Source of the DNA: Symbiodinium natans
Taxonomy: Eukaryota > Sar > Dinophyceae > Suessiales > Symbiodiniaceae
Assembly (NCBI GenBank): GCA_905221605.1
Contig: CAJNDS010000913.1
Coordinates: 1 to 57,500, forward strand
DNA length: 57,500 nt
Reading direction: 5' to 3'
Position 1 is the first letter of the stretch. Each line of letters opens with the position of its first letter. This document shows positions 1 through 11,173 of the stretch, piece after piece. Both the position numbers and the translations under genes were made by a program. The notes beneath the pieces were generated by a model, which was not told the DNA's origin, did no database searches, and worked only from the letters and a program-made list of their open reading frames with translations.

Positions 1-690
1 CAGACACACAGACACACAGACACACAGACACACAGACACACAGACACACAGACACACAGACACACAGACACACAGACACACAGAAACACAGACACACAGA
101 CACACAGACACACAGACACACAGACACACAGACACACAGACACACAGACACACAGACACACAGACACACAGACACACCGACACACCGACACACCGACACA
201 CAGACACACCGACACACCGACACACGGACACACAGACACACAGACACACAGACACACAGACACACAGACACACAGACACACAGACACACAGACACACCGA
301 CACACGGACACACGGACACACGGACACACGGCCACACAGCCATTCAGCCACACAGACGCACAGACGCACAGACGCACAGACGCACAGACGCACAGACGCA
401 CAGACGCACAGACGCACAGACGCAAAGACGCACGGACGCACAGACGCACAGACGCACAGACGCACAGACGCACAGACGCACAGACCCACAGACGCACAGA
501 CGCACAGATGCACAGACACACAGACGCACAGACACACAGACACACAGACAGACAGACGCACAGACGCACAGACGCACAGACGCACAGACGCACAGACGCA
601 CAGACACACAGACACACAGACACACATACACACAGACACACAGACACACACATGCGCACACACACACACACATGCGCACACAGACAGTGT
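1..690. repeat. 8-bp microsatellite (CAGACACA)n grading into (CAGACGCA)n
   Basis: Near-perfect octamer repeat. The left half is CAGACACA with patches of CAGACACC and CGGACACA; from about 350 the unit changes to CAGACGCA, then back to CAGACACA and CACA near 600-690. Both strands give long open frames of Cys/Val or His/Thr/Asp, which are repeat artefacts rather than genes. The array runs off the left edge of the window. Confidence 0.97.
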
Positions 691-1499
691 TCTGGGCAAG
701 CACGTTGCTCCGTCGGTGATTCCTTTGTTATTGGTTTGGTCGATTCAGAGTTTTTTGTTGTTTGCTATTATTATGTATGATTGCCCTAGCTTTATCTACT
801 GCGCTTTTTATTCATTCGTACATCTTTGTACGAAGTTTTTGGCAAGAGGACTAGAAGAAAATATCACGGAATGCCAGCCCCTTGGTAGGAGACCTCGACA
901 TCGTCGTGCAGGAGACCGTAAGCAGCTTCCCCGGAATGTAGCAGCTGCACATGTTGAGGACAGTCAGCTTCGTAGCTTATGCCAACGACTGAGGCAAAAT
1001 CTGCAAGAACTTCGAGCGCACTTCCGGCGCACCGACGCGCACGAAAATGTTTGTTGCTGGAGGCTCAGTGCCATGGTAGGAAGGAGATCTGGATAGTTGG
1101 CGTGTGCAAAGACTTGACACCACTTTCCGGAAACCTGATGCACGTATGGCGGTCTACGTGCATTTATCTTCCGAGGATGTGCGCACGGTCGGACTGAAGC
1201 GACTAGGCTGGGCCGAATGGTTTCTCTCGCAGACTTTACAGCATGTTTTGTTCCTTTGTCGCAGTACATTGTAGTTGGATCGTGCTAGCTAGAGCTGATC
1301 AGCCCCAACCGCCTTACGTTCTCTTGTCGATTCGCAACATCATTCATGGTTGAGGTTTCTTAGTGCAACCAGGCCTGAAATTCATCTTTTTTATCACAGT
1401 TGTTTTTGTTTTCTGCATGGATACGAGGTCGTTTCCAAACAAGATTTACAGCATGTCAGACCATACCTGCACCATGCACCAGCATTCACGCACCGGAGG
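691..1499. other. No recognisable gene
   Basis: Single-copy-looking sequence between the microsatellite and the telomere-like repeats. Short open frames occur on both strands, but none shows a domain, a splice-like boundary or a convincing residue composition. I see nothing definite here. Confidence 0.5.
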
Positions 1500-1735
1500 T
1501 TTTGGAGCTTGAGGGGTTTTAGGGTTCAGGCCTTAGGGCTTTATCGGGGTTGAGGGCTCCAAGGGTTTTAGGGTTAGGGTTTAGGGTTTTCGGGCTTGAG
1601 GGTTTGTAGGGCTTAGGCCTTAGGGCTTTGGGGGGTTTAGGGTTTTACGGTTTTCGGGTTTAGGGTTTTAAGGTTCAGGGTTTGAGGGTTTTAGGGCTTC
1701 GGGTTTTAGGGTTTTCGGGGGAATACCATGGGGGG
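1500..1735. repeat. Degenerate interstitial telomere-like repeat (TTTAGGG variants)
   Basis: Runs of GGGTTTAGGGTTTTAGGG, AGGGCTT and GGGTTTTCGGG: the plant-type heptamer TTTAGGG with frequent T insertions and C substitutions. The same motif appears in either orientation throughout both duplicated units (about 2880-2990, 3480-3520, 9590-9640, 12450) and again near 26290 and 30900-31080. It probably derives from telomeric or subtelomeric DNA that has decayed. Confidence 0.85.
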
Positions 1736-1911
1736 CGAGAAACAAAACGCACAACCGGATATCGCCCGTCATCAAGGGATTCAAGGGTTGATACAAGTCG
1801 AAGACATACCCACTGGCCATGCCATGCACAGTACAAGCGTCAGCACCTCCATGCAGACATTGCAAAAAGCCCACGATATTGACGTAACTCGCTGTCGCTG
1901 CCATCGCTGCC

Positions 1912-2283
1912 ATGCGGCGCAGGGGTCCCCCGCCTTTGGAGCTGAACCCGACCCTCCTGGAGGGCGGGCCACGCGACCTGGTTGCGGAGTTCGCCGAGCA
2001 CCAAGGCCTGGAGCGTGCGGACGCGCTGGTTGAGCTCAAGAAGGCTGGGCAGCGGTGGAAGGCGTCGGAGAAAGCCTTGCGAGCCGAGCTCGCGGCCCCT
2101 TCGGATCCCCAGGCCGCGTCTTCGACCGCGGTGGATGGCGCGACAGAGTCGACAGAGTCAACAACCCGGGAGCAGACCGAGCAGACCGAGACCCCCACAG
2201 GCACGTCCGACTCCGACTTGGCGATGTGGGCGGAGTGGCTCGGCGGCGTACTGTCCTGCTGCTTCCAGCGCGAAGGGCGCTGA
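1912..2283 (+). CDS. Hypothetical 123-residue charged protein, copy 1
   Basis: I do not recognise this protein. The ATG opens a GC-rich frame with an N-terminal basic-proline stretch, a central run rich in Glu, Lys, Leu and Ala (about residues 25-65, compatible with helix or coiled coil), a Ser/Thr/Glu-rich linker, and a tail ending Trp-Leu-Gly-Gly-Val-Leu-Ser-Cys-Cys-Phe, where the Cys pair could be lipid-modified. The same frame is preserved at 7971-8342 with only five base differences (three replacement, two silent), while flanking DNA also carries indels. That conservation and the composition favour a real exon or small gene, but two-copy identity alone cannot prove selection. It may be the first exon of the longer gene in this unit. 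Confidence 0.5.
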   Translation: MRRRGPPPLELNPTLLEGGPRDLVAEFAEHQGLERADALVELKKAGQRWKASEKALRAELAAPSDPQAASSTAVDGATESTESTTREQTEQTETPTGTSDSDLAMWAEWLGGVLSCCFQREGR

Positions 2284-3799
2284 GCCGCTGAGCCGCAGCG
2301 CAGCACAGCCATGCACTGCCATGCACAGCCCGCAACCTACCTGAGCCTGCAGTCGAACAATAGTACCGTGTCAGGATAACTGCGCTTTGCTAGCCTACTC
2401 GCCTACCCAGGCCTAGTTGAGTAGAGCAAGTCGATCTCGTGATTCTTGCAATCTTTGTGTTTGTTCGGCTCGCCTGCCTGGCCAGGGCAGCGTCAGTAGG
2501 TGCTTTTGGCATCCCTCTCGCCCGCTTTTGCCCGACATGCGGCCGAAAGCTCTGAGCTCGCAAAGCTGTGCAAGCTGAGGCGGTTGGTGCCCGACCGCAA
2601 AACGAAGTACAGCTGGAGCGAAGTGCCAAGCTTAGTTGCTTTAGTTGCTTGATTCAATTCTGACATTTCTGCCGATTTCTGCCCATGACGTCAATGTTTT
2701 CGATCGTTGACAGAATCCAGCCCAAGAACGTGGAGTAGCAAAAGCCGATGGTTGCCCTGTCTGTTCCACTGCAAGTTCTGTAAGTGCTTCCCACCTCGAC
2801 ATGGAGATCTTGTCCACGAAAGCCCGCTCTAAACCCTAAAGCCTTAAATCGGGATGGCCTCCCCGCTTCGAAGCAGGTTCCGTAAAGCCCTCTAAACCCA
2901 CAACCCGAGTCCTAAACCCGAAACCCGAAACCCTAAACCCTAAACCCCTAAACCCTAAACCCTATGAACCCTAAAGCCTCAACTCGAAAGGTGCACGGGC
3001 AGGCGGGAAAGCCCCGTGTGCTTCTCGTTGAGAAGCTCCGCGTGCCGAGGCGGTGTAGGGGGCTCGGGTGAGGGTTTGAGGCGCTTTGGGGTTCATAGCG
3101 GTTCTAGGGGGCCCTCGTGGGCTTTTGCGGTCCAGGGTGTGTTTGAGGCGTCCAACCTGCGCCGTAAACCTGGAACTCTGAGCCCTCAACCCGACACAAA
3201 ACGCCCAGAAGAACCCAAGACACCCCAGGCCCAGATGCTTGAGTTGCTACACGATGAGTCGGAGGCCCTGATTCCTAGACCCCCTGGAAGCCCCCAAAAT
3301 CGAAAAACCCCCAAACCACAAACCCCCTCAATCCCGAAATCCCCGAAAATTCTAGAACCCTTAGAGCGCGCTCTGGGGGCCGGGTTTGTGGCTTCCAAGA
3401 TCCCTGGCAGGCTGGAGGCTGCCTGGCCCATCTCTCCGCAGAGCCAAAGCCTTCTCGTCAAGGCTATTCTTGCAGGGTTTAAGGTTTAGGGTTTAGGGTT
3501 TAGGGTTTAGGGTTTATGGCTTCGGGTTGCCCTTTGTAAATCCCTTGCCCTAGCTTGATGCTTCGGGTGACAAAAGCCCGAAGCCCATAAATCCAAAATC
3601 CGAGTTTGAGGTTTAGGGTCAGGGGTTTGTTTGTTTGTTTTTTTTTTCTGGGGGGGGGGGGGGAAGTTCTCCCTACTCAAGACTCCAACCTCTCTGGTGC
3701 GGAGGATGAGCTCTTGCGCGCGATCCTGGGCATCTTTCAGAAAGGCCGGTGGTGGTGCACGAGACCACGGTGGGAGGGAGAGGAGTACTGCGTACGGAG

Positions 3800-4357
3800 T
3801 TTTTTTGCTTTGCAGCGCAATGCCATGTCTGGCGCCTAGCGAGTCCGAAGCAGACACTGTGGTCCGGCTGCATGAGAGCAGCGAGCTAAGCTCCTAACTA
3901 CAAAAGACTTGTGGTCCCGGCACGAATGCCCAAGCAGGCCAACCACGGAAAACGAGTGAAAAGAAAGGAGTCCGACACCCATAGCACTGCACTTTCGCTC
4001 GTCAGCGCGCGACAGTGACATGCGACATGTAAACGGCAAGAGGAAAGGCGTCCCTTTCCAAAAGCCACATGTGCATGCAGGGCCGTAACTCAGCTAGACG
4101 CATCTGTGAAGCAGGCCTTGGAATATATCAGGATGTACACATTGAGTGAAAGCTGTACAGCATCCTTCTGAAGAAGAGGTTTTGCAGTGGCATGATCGTC
4201 AGTGTAATATCGTCTGTCTTCACTCATAAGAACAGCTCTGTAGTGCCCGGAAGTGGGGTGTGGACCAAGATGAACAATGCAGGCATGAAGTCTGTACAGC
4301 TGTCTGGTGGTCACGAGGTCAACGTTGAACACCGGGATGCTTAACGTGCTGGTGATA
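3800..4357 (-). pseudogene. 5'-truncated ubiquitin-specific protease (peptidase C19) fragment, probable retrocopy
   Basis: Read on the reverse strand from 4357, an open frame of about 85 residues carries the C-terminal hallmark of the USP family: the His box with Ser-Gly-His-Tyr-Arg-Ala, followed by Tyr-Tyr-Thr-Asp-Asp-His, where the Asp/Asn of the triad sits. The Cys box and the first two thirds of the catalytic domain are missing, so it cannot be an active deubiquitinase. The frame stops at about 4090, followed by about 290 bases of 3'-UTR-like sequence ending in a 7-A tract (T-run at 3800-3806 on +). Unit 2 of the duplication lacks the whole block, so both ends are sharp. No clear target-site duplication was found, and the site has lost a few bases. 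Confidence 0.7.
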
Positions 4358-4451
4358 TCAGCCTAAATCAGCGTACTCAATCCTTATTTTTTCTGACAAT
4401 GGATTTGGGTTTATTAGGCTTCATGGAGTGTAGGGTCAGTTTAGAGGGCTT

Positions 4452-6050
4452 GTCACGAAAGCTAGCTCCTTGGAGCTCGCGAGAGTTGTCGTTTACAAGA
4501 ATTCTCTCTAGTGTTCAGCTGGGTCAAAAAGCGACCCCGACCCTTAAGTGGTCTGAAAATCAGAGAGATAAAGGGCTGTGGAGGGGGGGGGGGGCCCCCC
4601 CCCTCCCCCCCCTTATAGGATTGATAAAATCAATCTTAAGGTGTCCCCCCCCCCCGTGCCTTGGACGCTTAACGTCTATTCTGCGCGTGCTCTTTGTTTT
4701 CTTGGATTCTTCCCGAAACAAATTCTGAAATTGGGTTCTCGTTTGAGGCGTTCTATCGGATCGCTTCTTGGAGGAGTTTTGACGTGAGGCCGCGGGGACG
4801 ACACGGTCAAGGGAGGGGGTTCGGAACATTTTGCTGGGAGAGGGGCGTGGCGGGGAACGTGATATTGGGTTGATGGGCAGGGAGTGGGGACACGTGGATG
4901 CTCCTCCGTGCCCTCCGCGTTTGCAAGCCCTCCGCACCCTCCGCCCCTCCGCGACCTCCGCGCCCTCCGAGACCTCCGCGCCCTCCGCGCCCTCCGCGCG
5001 CCCCCGCGCCCTCCGCGCCCTCCGCGCCCTCCTCCGCGACCTCCGCGCCCTCCGCGCCCTCCGCGCCCTCCGCGCCCTCCGCGCCGCCCTCCGCGCCTTC
5101 CCCCCCCCTCCGCGCCCTCCGCGCGCTCCGCACGCTCCGCGCCCTCCGCGCCCTCCGCGCCCTCCGCCCTCCGCGCCCTCCGCGCCCTCTGCCCTCCGCG
5201 CCCTCCCGCCCCTCTGCGCCTCCGCGCCCTCCCGCCCTCCGCACCCTCCGCGCCCGCGCCTCCGCGCCCTCGCGCGCCTCCGCGCCCTCCGCGCCCTCCG
5301 CCCTCCGCGCCCTCCGCGCCCTCCGCGCCCTCCGCGCCCTCCGCGCCCTCCGCGCCCTCCGCCCCCGCGCCCTCCGCGCCCTCCGCGCCCTCCGCGCCCT
5401 CCGCGCCCTCCGCGCCTTCCGCGCCCTCCGCGCCCTCCGCGCCCTCCGCGCCCTCCGCGCCTTTCTCGTCCAGGACACAGTGTGCTGATGCTAAGGGTGC
5501 ATTGCGTCTATTCTGCGGGTGCGTTGCGTCTATTCTGCGGGTGTTTCCTTTGTAAAGTATTTGTTTACAAGGCACGCACGTGCAGCATAGCCTTTAAGTG
5601 TCCATCTTACGTCCCCCCCCCCCCCCTTCCTTTTCAGGGTCGCCTTAAATTGATTTCTGGGGGGGGGGGGGGGGGGGCCCCCCCCCCTCCTTTTGGCCCC
5701 CCCCCCCTCCTTTTCAGGCTTCCCCCTCCGTTTCAATCAGGCCCTGCTGTCGAGCTGTAAGGCCCGGGATGAGCGTTCGAATCCGCAGCTTCCGACAGCT
5801 CTTAGTGCGACCGCTGCGTGTCCCATCATGTTTCGTTTTGCTTACAGTTCAGAGTTTGCAGCGTTGCTTTGTGAGATCCGATTGGGTCTGGTGCAGCTCG
5901 AGCCATCAGTGTAGATCATGATCGAGCCATAGAGCGAAACATAAGTGGCTAAACCCTAAACCCTAAGCCTTCCTACTCTAGCAGCTGTGCCTGACTCGAA
6001 AAAAGCTTGCTTGTCAGCCGCATTTCTAGCTTTCGTAGCCCTAGTCTCAA
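4452..6050. mobile_element. 1.6-kb insertion with homopolymer G/C blocks and minisatellite, absent from unit 2
   Basis: In unit 2 the flanks of this segment are directly joined (about 10026). The insert contains a G-run/C-run block near 4580-4612, a related one near 5657-5712, the minisatellite at 4918-5463 and short repeats of a CGTCTATTCTGCG motif (about 4672, 5505, 5530). Sequence around 4618-4650 is similar to the reverse complement of about 5638-5660, so the two homopolymer blocks may be inverted terminal-like arms. No transposase or reverse-transcriptase frame is visible. A mobile origin is inferred from the clean presence/absence difference only. Confidence 0.5.
4918..5463. repeat. 9-bp minisatellite (GCGCCCTCC)n
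   Basis: About 60 imperfect copies of GCGCCCTCC. Because the unit is 9 bp, every frame stays open and gives Ala-Leu-Arg, Pro-Ser-Ala or Arg-Pro-Pro repeats on + and Glu-Gly-Ala or Ala-Arg-Arg on -. These frames are repeat artefacts, not genes. Confidence 0.95.
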
Positions 6051-7970
6051 GTAGGGTTCACAGGGCTTACAGGGTTCATATTGGTTTATAGGGGTTTGCA
6101 TGGTTTACAGGGGTTCAGACGGTTCATGGGGTTTTGGGGTCTTGTGCCGCTGCCCTGCAGGTCAGACGCACATGGCCGCGGTGTGCTCCAAGGCGACGGA
6201 GCTTGGAGACAGCCTGGCCCCTCTGGACGTGGCCGGCTTGGGTATCCTGACCCCGGAAGAACTCAGGAGCCGGTGGGCCAAGCTCGAACCTACCCTCGTA
6301 CTTCTATCATTTCTGTTAGTCTCTGTTCGGTGTATGGAGCATAAACCTTTTCGAGTTCGTTTATGCGGATGTTCCGCCTGAAGCCCGGGAAAGCGCCTGC
6401 GAGGAGCGCGAAGACATCGTCGATGGGATCTCTACATCGCCGCCGCCCACGAGGAGCCTAAGCCCTGAAGCCCAAAACCGTTTACAACTTAAGCCCTGCA
6501 CCCTCAACCTCCGAAGCCCCCATAGAACGCCTCGTTGAGGTGGGTGCCTTGGAGCGCCCGAGGGGCGCAGGCGCCTCGACTGCGCCCAGAACGCGGTGTC
6601 CTTCGGCGCCAATCCTTCCCACTTGGACCGGCTGGTGGAGGGGCTTGAGGGCTTTTTTAGGGCCTCAGGGCTGAGGGTTTGAGATTTGGGCATGGAGCGC
6701 TCGAAACAGAGTTCAAAGCCCAAAACCCTAAGTCCGAGAAACCCCAAGATCGCAATACAAGCCCTAAACAGGACCTTGGCCAAACGGTGCCGGTGCGGAG
6801 GCACCCGCAACCAGCGTGGAGCTTGTCCGCAAGCTTGGAGCGCATGCGCAGCATTGCGCAGCAAGGTTACCGGGCTGCAATCTTGCGATGGATTGTGATT
6901 TTGGGGTTTTAGAGTTTCGAGGGGGAAAGGTCGACATGTTTACAGGGTCTGTAGGTTCAAGTTGCGAGCGTTGGGGTTTGAGGTTCAAGATCTCAATTTC
7001 ATTCAGTCTAGAGTCTATAGGAACCTTGGCCGCTCAAGCTCAAAAACAAAAAATATCGGCTCAAAAGTGCTCAGGCGACGCGGCTGCGCGCTTTGCGCAC
7101 CGTCGCCCGCATCCCGGCTGCTGCGGAAGCTGACGAGCTGACGACGGAGATGTCGTGAGCCCGGGTTTCGTTTCTAGGGTTCCGCCAGCTTACTGAGGGT
7201 GGTTGGGATTTGGGGTTCGAAGCCTAATTCTACTTTCCCGGGCTGCAAGCTTCGTACTGTGCAGCCAGAAGCTCCAAGCCCCACACCTCGAATCCCAATC
7301 TGTACTATGTCGTCTCACGCACATCGGTTCGCAAGCTTCAAGGCAGAAAACAAAGGAGAGCTGTCCGGTCCGTGGCGGCTTCTCTGCGTTCACAGGGGCT
7401 CCGGGCATGAGCAGCGTCGTTTACGGGACCCACCCTTTACGGAACAGTGCAAACGTGTTTACCTAGTGAACTTCGGGTTCAGGGTTTAGGCGTAGGGGCT
7501 TCAGGATGTCGGGATAAGGGTTTAAGTCTTAGGCCTGAGGGATGAAGGTTTGTTTTGCGCCGTTCGAGAAAAAGTCGTATTGTGCCGCCATTTTGGAAAG
7601 CTCCTCGGCCTGTCTCTGGTCAGCAGCGCTGGTCAGAAGTATGGGGGAAGTGCAACGGACTAACCTCATGATCTTGTCGCTACTCGTACAGCCCCTTTCT
7701 TCCGAACAATGGATGGTCCCCAGTTGTGGTGGATGGGGTGGCTTTAATGACTTTAATGTTGGGGAGAAGGGCTCCGCATCCCTGCAACAGCTTGTCAAAG
7801 CAAAGCCACGCCACAAAGCGCACAACCGGATATCGCCCGTCATCAAGGGATTCTCGGGTTGATACAAGTCGAAGACATACCCACTGGCCATGCCATGCAC
7901 AGTACAAGCATCAGCACCTCCATGCAGACATTGCAAAAACACGTAACTCGCTGTCGCTGCCATCGCTGCC

Positions 7971-8342
7971 ATGCGGCGCAGGGGTCCCCCGCCTTTGGAG
8001 CTGAACCCGACCCTCCTGGAGGGCAGGCCACGCGACCTGGTTGCGGAGTTCGCCGAGCACCAAGGCCTGGAGCGTGCGGACGCGCTGGTTGAGCTCAAGA
8101 AGGCTGGGCAGCGGTGGAAGGCGTCGGAGAAAGCCTTGCGAGCCGAGCTCGCGGCCCCTTCGGATCCCCAGGCCGCGTCTTCGACCGCGGTGGATGGCGC
8201 GACAGAGTCGACAGAGTCAACAACCCGGGAGCAGACCGAGCAGACCGAGACCCCCGCAGGCACGTCCGACTCCGACTTGGCGATGTGGGCGGAATGGCTC
8301 GGCGGCGTGCTGTCCTGCTGCTTCCAGCGCGAAGGGCACTGA
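7971..8342 (+). CDS. Hypothetical 123-residue charged protein, copy 2
   Basis: This is the second copy of the frame at 1912-2283, with the same start, stop and length. Differences from copy 1 are Gly to Arg near residue 21, Thr to Ala in the Ser/Thr-rich linker, and Arg to His at the last residue, plus two silent changes. Sequence 5' of the ATG differs by an indel (the first copy has about 11 extra bases near 1870), so upstream signals need not be identical. Function is unknown; the helix-rich middle and the C-terminal Cys-Cys-Phe are the only visible traits. Confidence 0.5.
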   Translation: MRRRGPPPLELNPTLLEGRPRDLVAEFAEHQGLERADALVELKKAGQRWKASEKALRAELAAPSDPQAASSTAVDGATESTESTTREQTEQTETPAGTSDSDLAMWAEWLGGVLSCCFQREGH

Positions 8343-9369
8343 GCCGCTGAGCCGCAGCGCAGCACAGCCATGCACTGCCATGCGCAGCCCGCCCCGCCTC
8401 GCAACCTACCTGAGCCTGCAGTCGAACAAAGCCTCCAGCTACTCCAGCTATCCGGATCCCGATATCATGCATTCGCCCATTTCGTTGTAATTGGTGCCTT
8501 TGGTTTGTGCAACTTGTGAACAACAATGACGAAGTACCGATAGTACCGTGTCAGGATAACCGCTTTGCTAGCCTACTCGCCTACCCAGGACTAGTTGAGT
8601 AAAGCAAGTCGATTTCGTGACTCTTGCAATCTTTGTGTTTGTTCGGTTGGCTTCTTGGCCAGGGCAAGCGCCAGTAGCTACTTGCTCTCTCGACCGCTTT
8701 TGCCCATGCGGTCGAAAGCTCGCCGCTCGCAAAGCTGTGCAAGCTGAGGCGGTTGGTGCCCGACCGCAAAACGAAGTACAGCTGGAGCGAAGTGCCAAGC
8801 TTAGTTGCTTTAGTTGCTTGATTCAATTCTGACATTTCTGCCGATTTCTGCCCATGACTTCAATGTTTTCGATCGTTGACAGAATCCAGCCCAAGAACGT
8901 GGAGTAGCAAAAACCGATGGTTGCCCTGTCTGTTCCACTGCAAGTTCTGCAAGTGCTTCCCACCTCGACATGGAGATCTTGTCCACGAAAACCCGCTCTA
9001 AACCCTAAAGCCTTAAATCGGGATGGCCTCCCCGCTTCGAAGCAGGTTCCGTAAAGCCCTCTAAACCCAAACCCTAAACCCCTAAACCCTAAACCCTATG
9101 AACCCTAAAGCCTCAACTCGAAAGGTGCACGGGCAGCCAGGAAAGCTCCGTGTGCTTCTCGTTGAGAAGCTCCGCGTGCCGAGGCGGTGTAGGGGGCTCG
9201 GGTGAGGGTTTGAGGCGCTTTGGGGTTCATAGCGGTTCTAGGGGGCCCTCGTGGGCTTCTGCGGTCCAGGGTGTGTTTGAGGCGTCCAACCTGCGCCGTA
9301 AACCTGGAACTCTGAGCCCTCAACCCGACACAAAACGTGCAGAAGAACCCAAGACACCCCAGGCCCAGA

Positions 9370-11173
9370 TGCTTGAGTTGCTACACAATGAGTCGGAGGC
9401 CCTGATTCCTAGACCCCCTGGAAGCCCCCAAACCTCAAACCCCCTCAATCCCGAAATCTCCGAAAATTCTAGAACCCTTAGAGCGCGCTCTGGGGGCCGG
9501 GTTTGTGGCTTCCAAGATCCCTGGCAGGCTGGAGGCTGCCTGGCCCATCTCTCCGCAGAGCCAAAGCCTTCTCGTCAAGGCTATTCTTGTAGGGTTTAGG
9601 GTTTAGGGTTTAGGGTTTAGGGTTTAGGGTTTAGGGTTTCGGGTGTATGGCTTAGGGTAACCCTTTGTAAAGCCCTTGCCCTAGCTTGATGCTTCGGGTG
9701 ACAAAAGCCCGAAGCCCACAAATCCAAAATCCGAGTTTGAGGTTTAGGGTCAGGTTTTTTTTTTTCTCTGGGGGGGGGGGGGAAGTTCTCCCTACTCAAG
9801 AATCCAACCTCTCTGGTGCGGAGGATGAGCTCTTGCGCGCGATCCTGGGCATCTTTCAGAAAGGCCGGTGGTGGTGCACGAGACCACGGTGGGAGGGAGA
9901 GGAGAGTGCTGCGTATGGAGCAGGAGCCTAAATCAGCGTACTCAATCCTTATTTTTTCTGACAATGGATTTGGGTTTATTAGGCTTCATAGAGTTTATGG
10001 GGTTTGTAGGGTCAGTTTAGAGGGCTTGTAGGGTTCACAGGGCTTACAGGGTTCATATTGGTTTATAGGGGTTTACATGGTTTACAGGGGTTCAGACGGT
10101 TCATGGGGTTTTGGGGTCTTGTGCCGTTGCCCTGCAGGTCAGACGCACATGGCCGCGGTGTGCTCCAAGGCGACGGAGCTTGGAGACAGCCTGGCCCCTC
10201 TGGACGTGGCCGGCTTGGGTATCCTGACCCCGGAAGAACTCAGGAGCCGGTGGGCCAAGCTCTTTTGCATCATGAGCAGGCCCCAGGGTGTGACAGCGCA
10301 TGAGAACTACTTCTATCATTTCTGTTAGTCTCTGTTCGGTGTATGGAGCATAAACCTTTTCGAGTTCGTTTATGCGGATGTTCCGCCTGAAGCCCGGGAA
10401 AGCGCCTGCGAGGAGCTGGTGTGCGAAGACATCGTCGATGGGATCTCTACATCGCCGCCGCCCACGAGGAGCCTAAGCCCTGAAGCCCAAAACCGTTTAC
10501 AACTTAAGCCCTGCACCCTCAACCTCCGAAGCCCCCAAGAACGCCTCGTTGAGGTGGGTGCCTTGGAGCGCCTGAGGGGCGCAGGCGCCTCGACTGCGCC
10601 CAGAACGCGGTGTCCTTCGGCGCCAATCCTTCCCACTTGGACCGGCTGGTGGAGGGGCTTGAGGGCTTTTTTAGGGCCTCAGGGCTGAGGGTTTGAGATT
10701 TGGGCATGGAGCGCTCGAAACAGAGTTCAAAGCCCAAAACCCTAAGTCCGAGAAACCCCAAGATCGCAATACAAGCCCTAAACAGGACCTTGGCCAAACG
10801 GTGCCGGTGCGGAGGCACCCGCAACCAGCGTGGAGCTTGTCCGCAAGCTTGGAGCGCATGCGCAGCATTGCGCAGCAAGGTTACCGGGCTGCAATCTTGC
10901 GATGGATTGTGATTTTGGGGTTTTAGAGTTTCGAGGGGGAAAGGTCGACATGTTTACAGGGTCTGTAGGTTCAAGTTGCGAGCGTTGGGGTTTGAGGTTC
11001 AAGATCTCATTTCATTCAGTCTAGAGTCTATAGGAACCTTAGCCGCTAAAGCTCAAAAACCAAAAATATTGGCTCAAAAGTGCTCAGGCGACGCGGCTGC
11101 GCGCGCTTTGCGCACCGTCGCCCGCATCCCGGCTGCTGCGGAAGCTGACGAGCTGACGACGGAGATGTCGTGA
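9370..11173 (+). CDS. Unrecognised multi-exon gene with telomere-repeat introns (unit 2)
   Basis: I do not recognise the protein. Codon-like islands with natural composition alternate with introns made of degenerate CCCTAAA/TTTAGGG. They lie at about 9375-9420 (Gln-Met-Leu-Glu-Leu-Leu), 9485-9590, 9817-9870 (Asp-Glu-Leu-Leu-Arg-Ala-Ile-Leu), 10138-10275 (after a CCCTGCAG acceptor; ends Leu-Arg-Ser-Arg-Trp-Ala-Lys-Leu), 10380-10450, 10595-10680, 10805-10880 and 11080-11173. The last ends Glu-Leu-Thr-Thr-Glu-Met followed by GTGAG, a donor-like sequence. The islands are Leu/Ala/Glu-rich and could form a helical-repeat protein. Exon order, start and end are not established. The 123-residue frame at 7971 could be its 5' part. 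Confidence 0.4.

Larger units (their letters stand above)
3225..7160 (+). pseudogene. Damaged copy of the unit's multi-exon gene (unit 1)
   Basis: The exon-like islands seen in unit 2 are present here but disrupted. Two insertions split the region (3800-4357, 4452-6050). The island at 6159-6285 loses its natural continuation because the next bases differ from unit 2. The island near 6375-6430 lacks 6 bp, which is in frame. The island near 7075-7140 lacks 2 bp compared with unit 2, which shifts its frame. I infer a decaying copy; an alternative is that unit 1 is ancestral and unit 2 was repaired. The protein family is unknown. Confidence 0.4.
1741..7812. repeat. Segmental tandem duplication, unit 1 (with two insertions)
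   Basis: Bases 1741-3799, 4358-4451 and 6051-7812 match unit 2 (7813-11660 plus 13287-13490) at clearly above 95 percent by eye, including the telomere-like introns. Relative to unit 2 this copy carries two insertions: about 3800-4357 (a protease fragment) and about 4452-6050 (minisatellite-rich). It also has small indels, a replaced stretch near 6286-6301 and a 2-bp loss near 7090. The tail segment (about 7610-7812) recurs at 13287-13490, which defines the unit end. Confidence 0.85.

Noticed and set aside
4676-5575. Long open frames (223-309 codons) on both strands
   Set aside because: They exist only because the 9-bp minisatellite lacks stops; composition is pure Gly-Ala-Glu, Ala-Arg or Pro-Arg repeat.
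5770-5790. GTTCGAATCC, a tRNA T-loop-like sequence
   Set aside because: The flanking bases do not form T or acceptor stems and no matching A box or anticodon arm is present.
7529-8404. 291-codon reverse-strand frame, and its partner at 1668-2312
   Set aside because: It is antisense to the better 123-residue + frame; GC-rich coding sequence commonly leaves the complement open.
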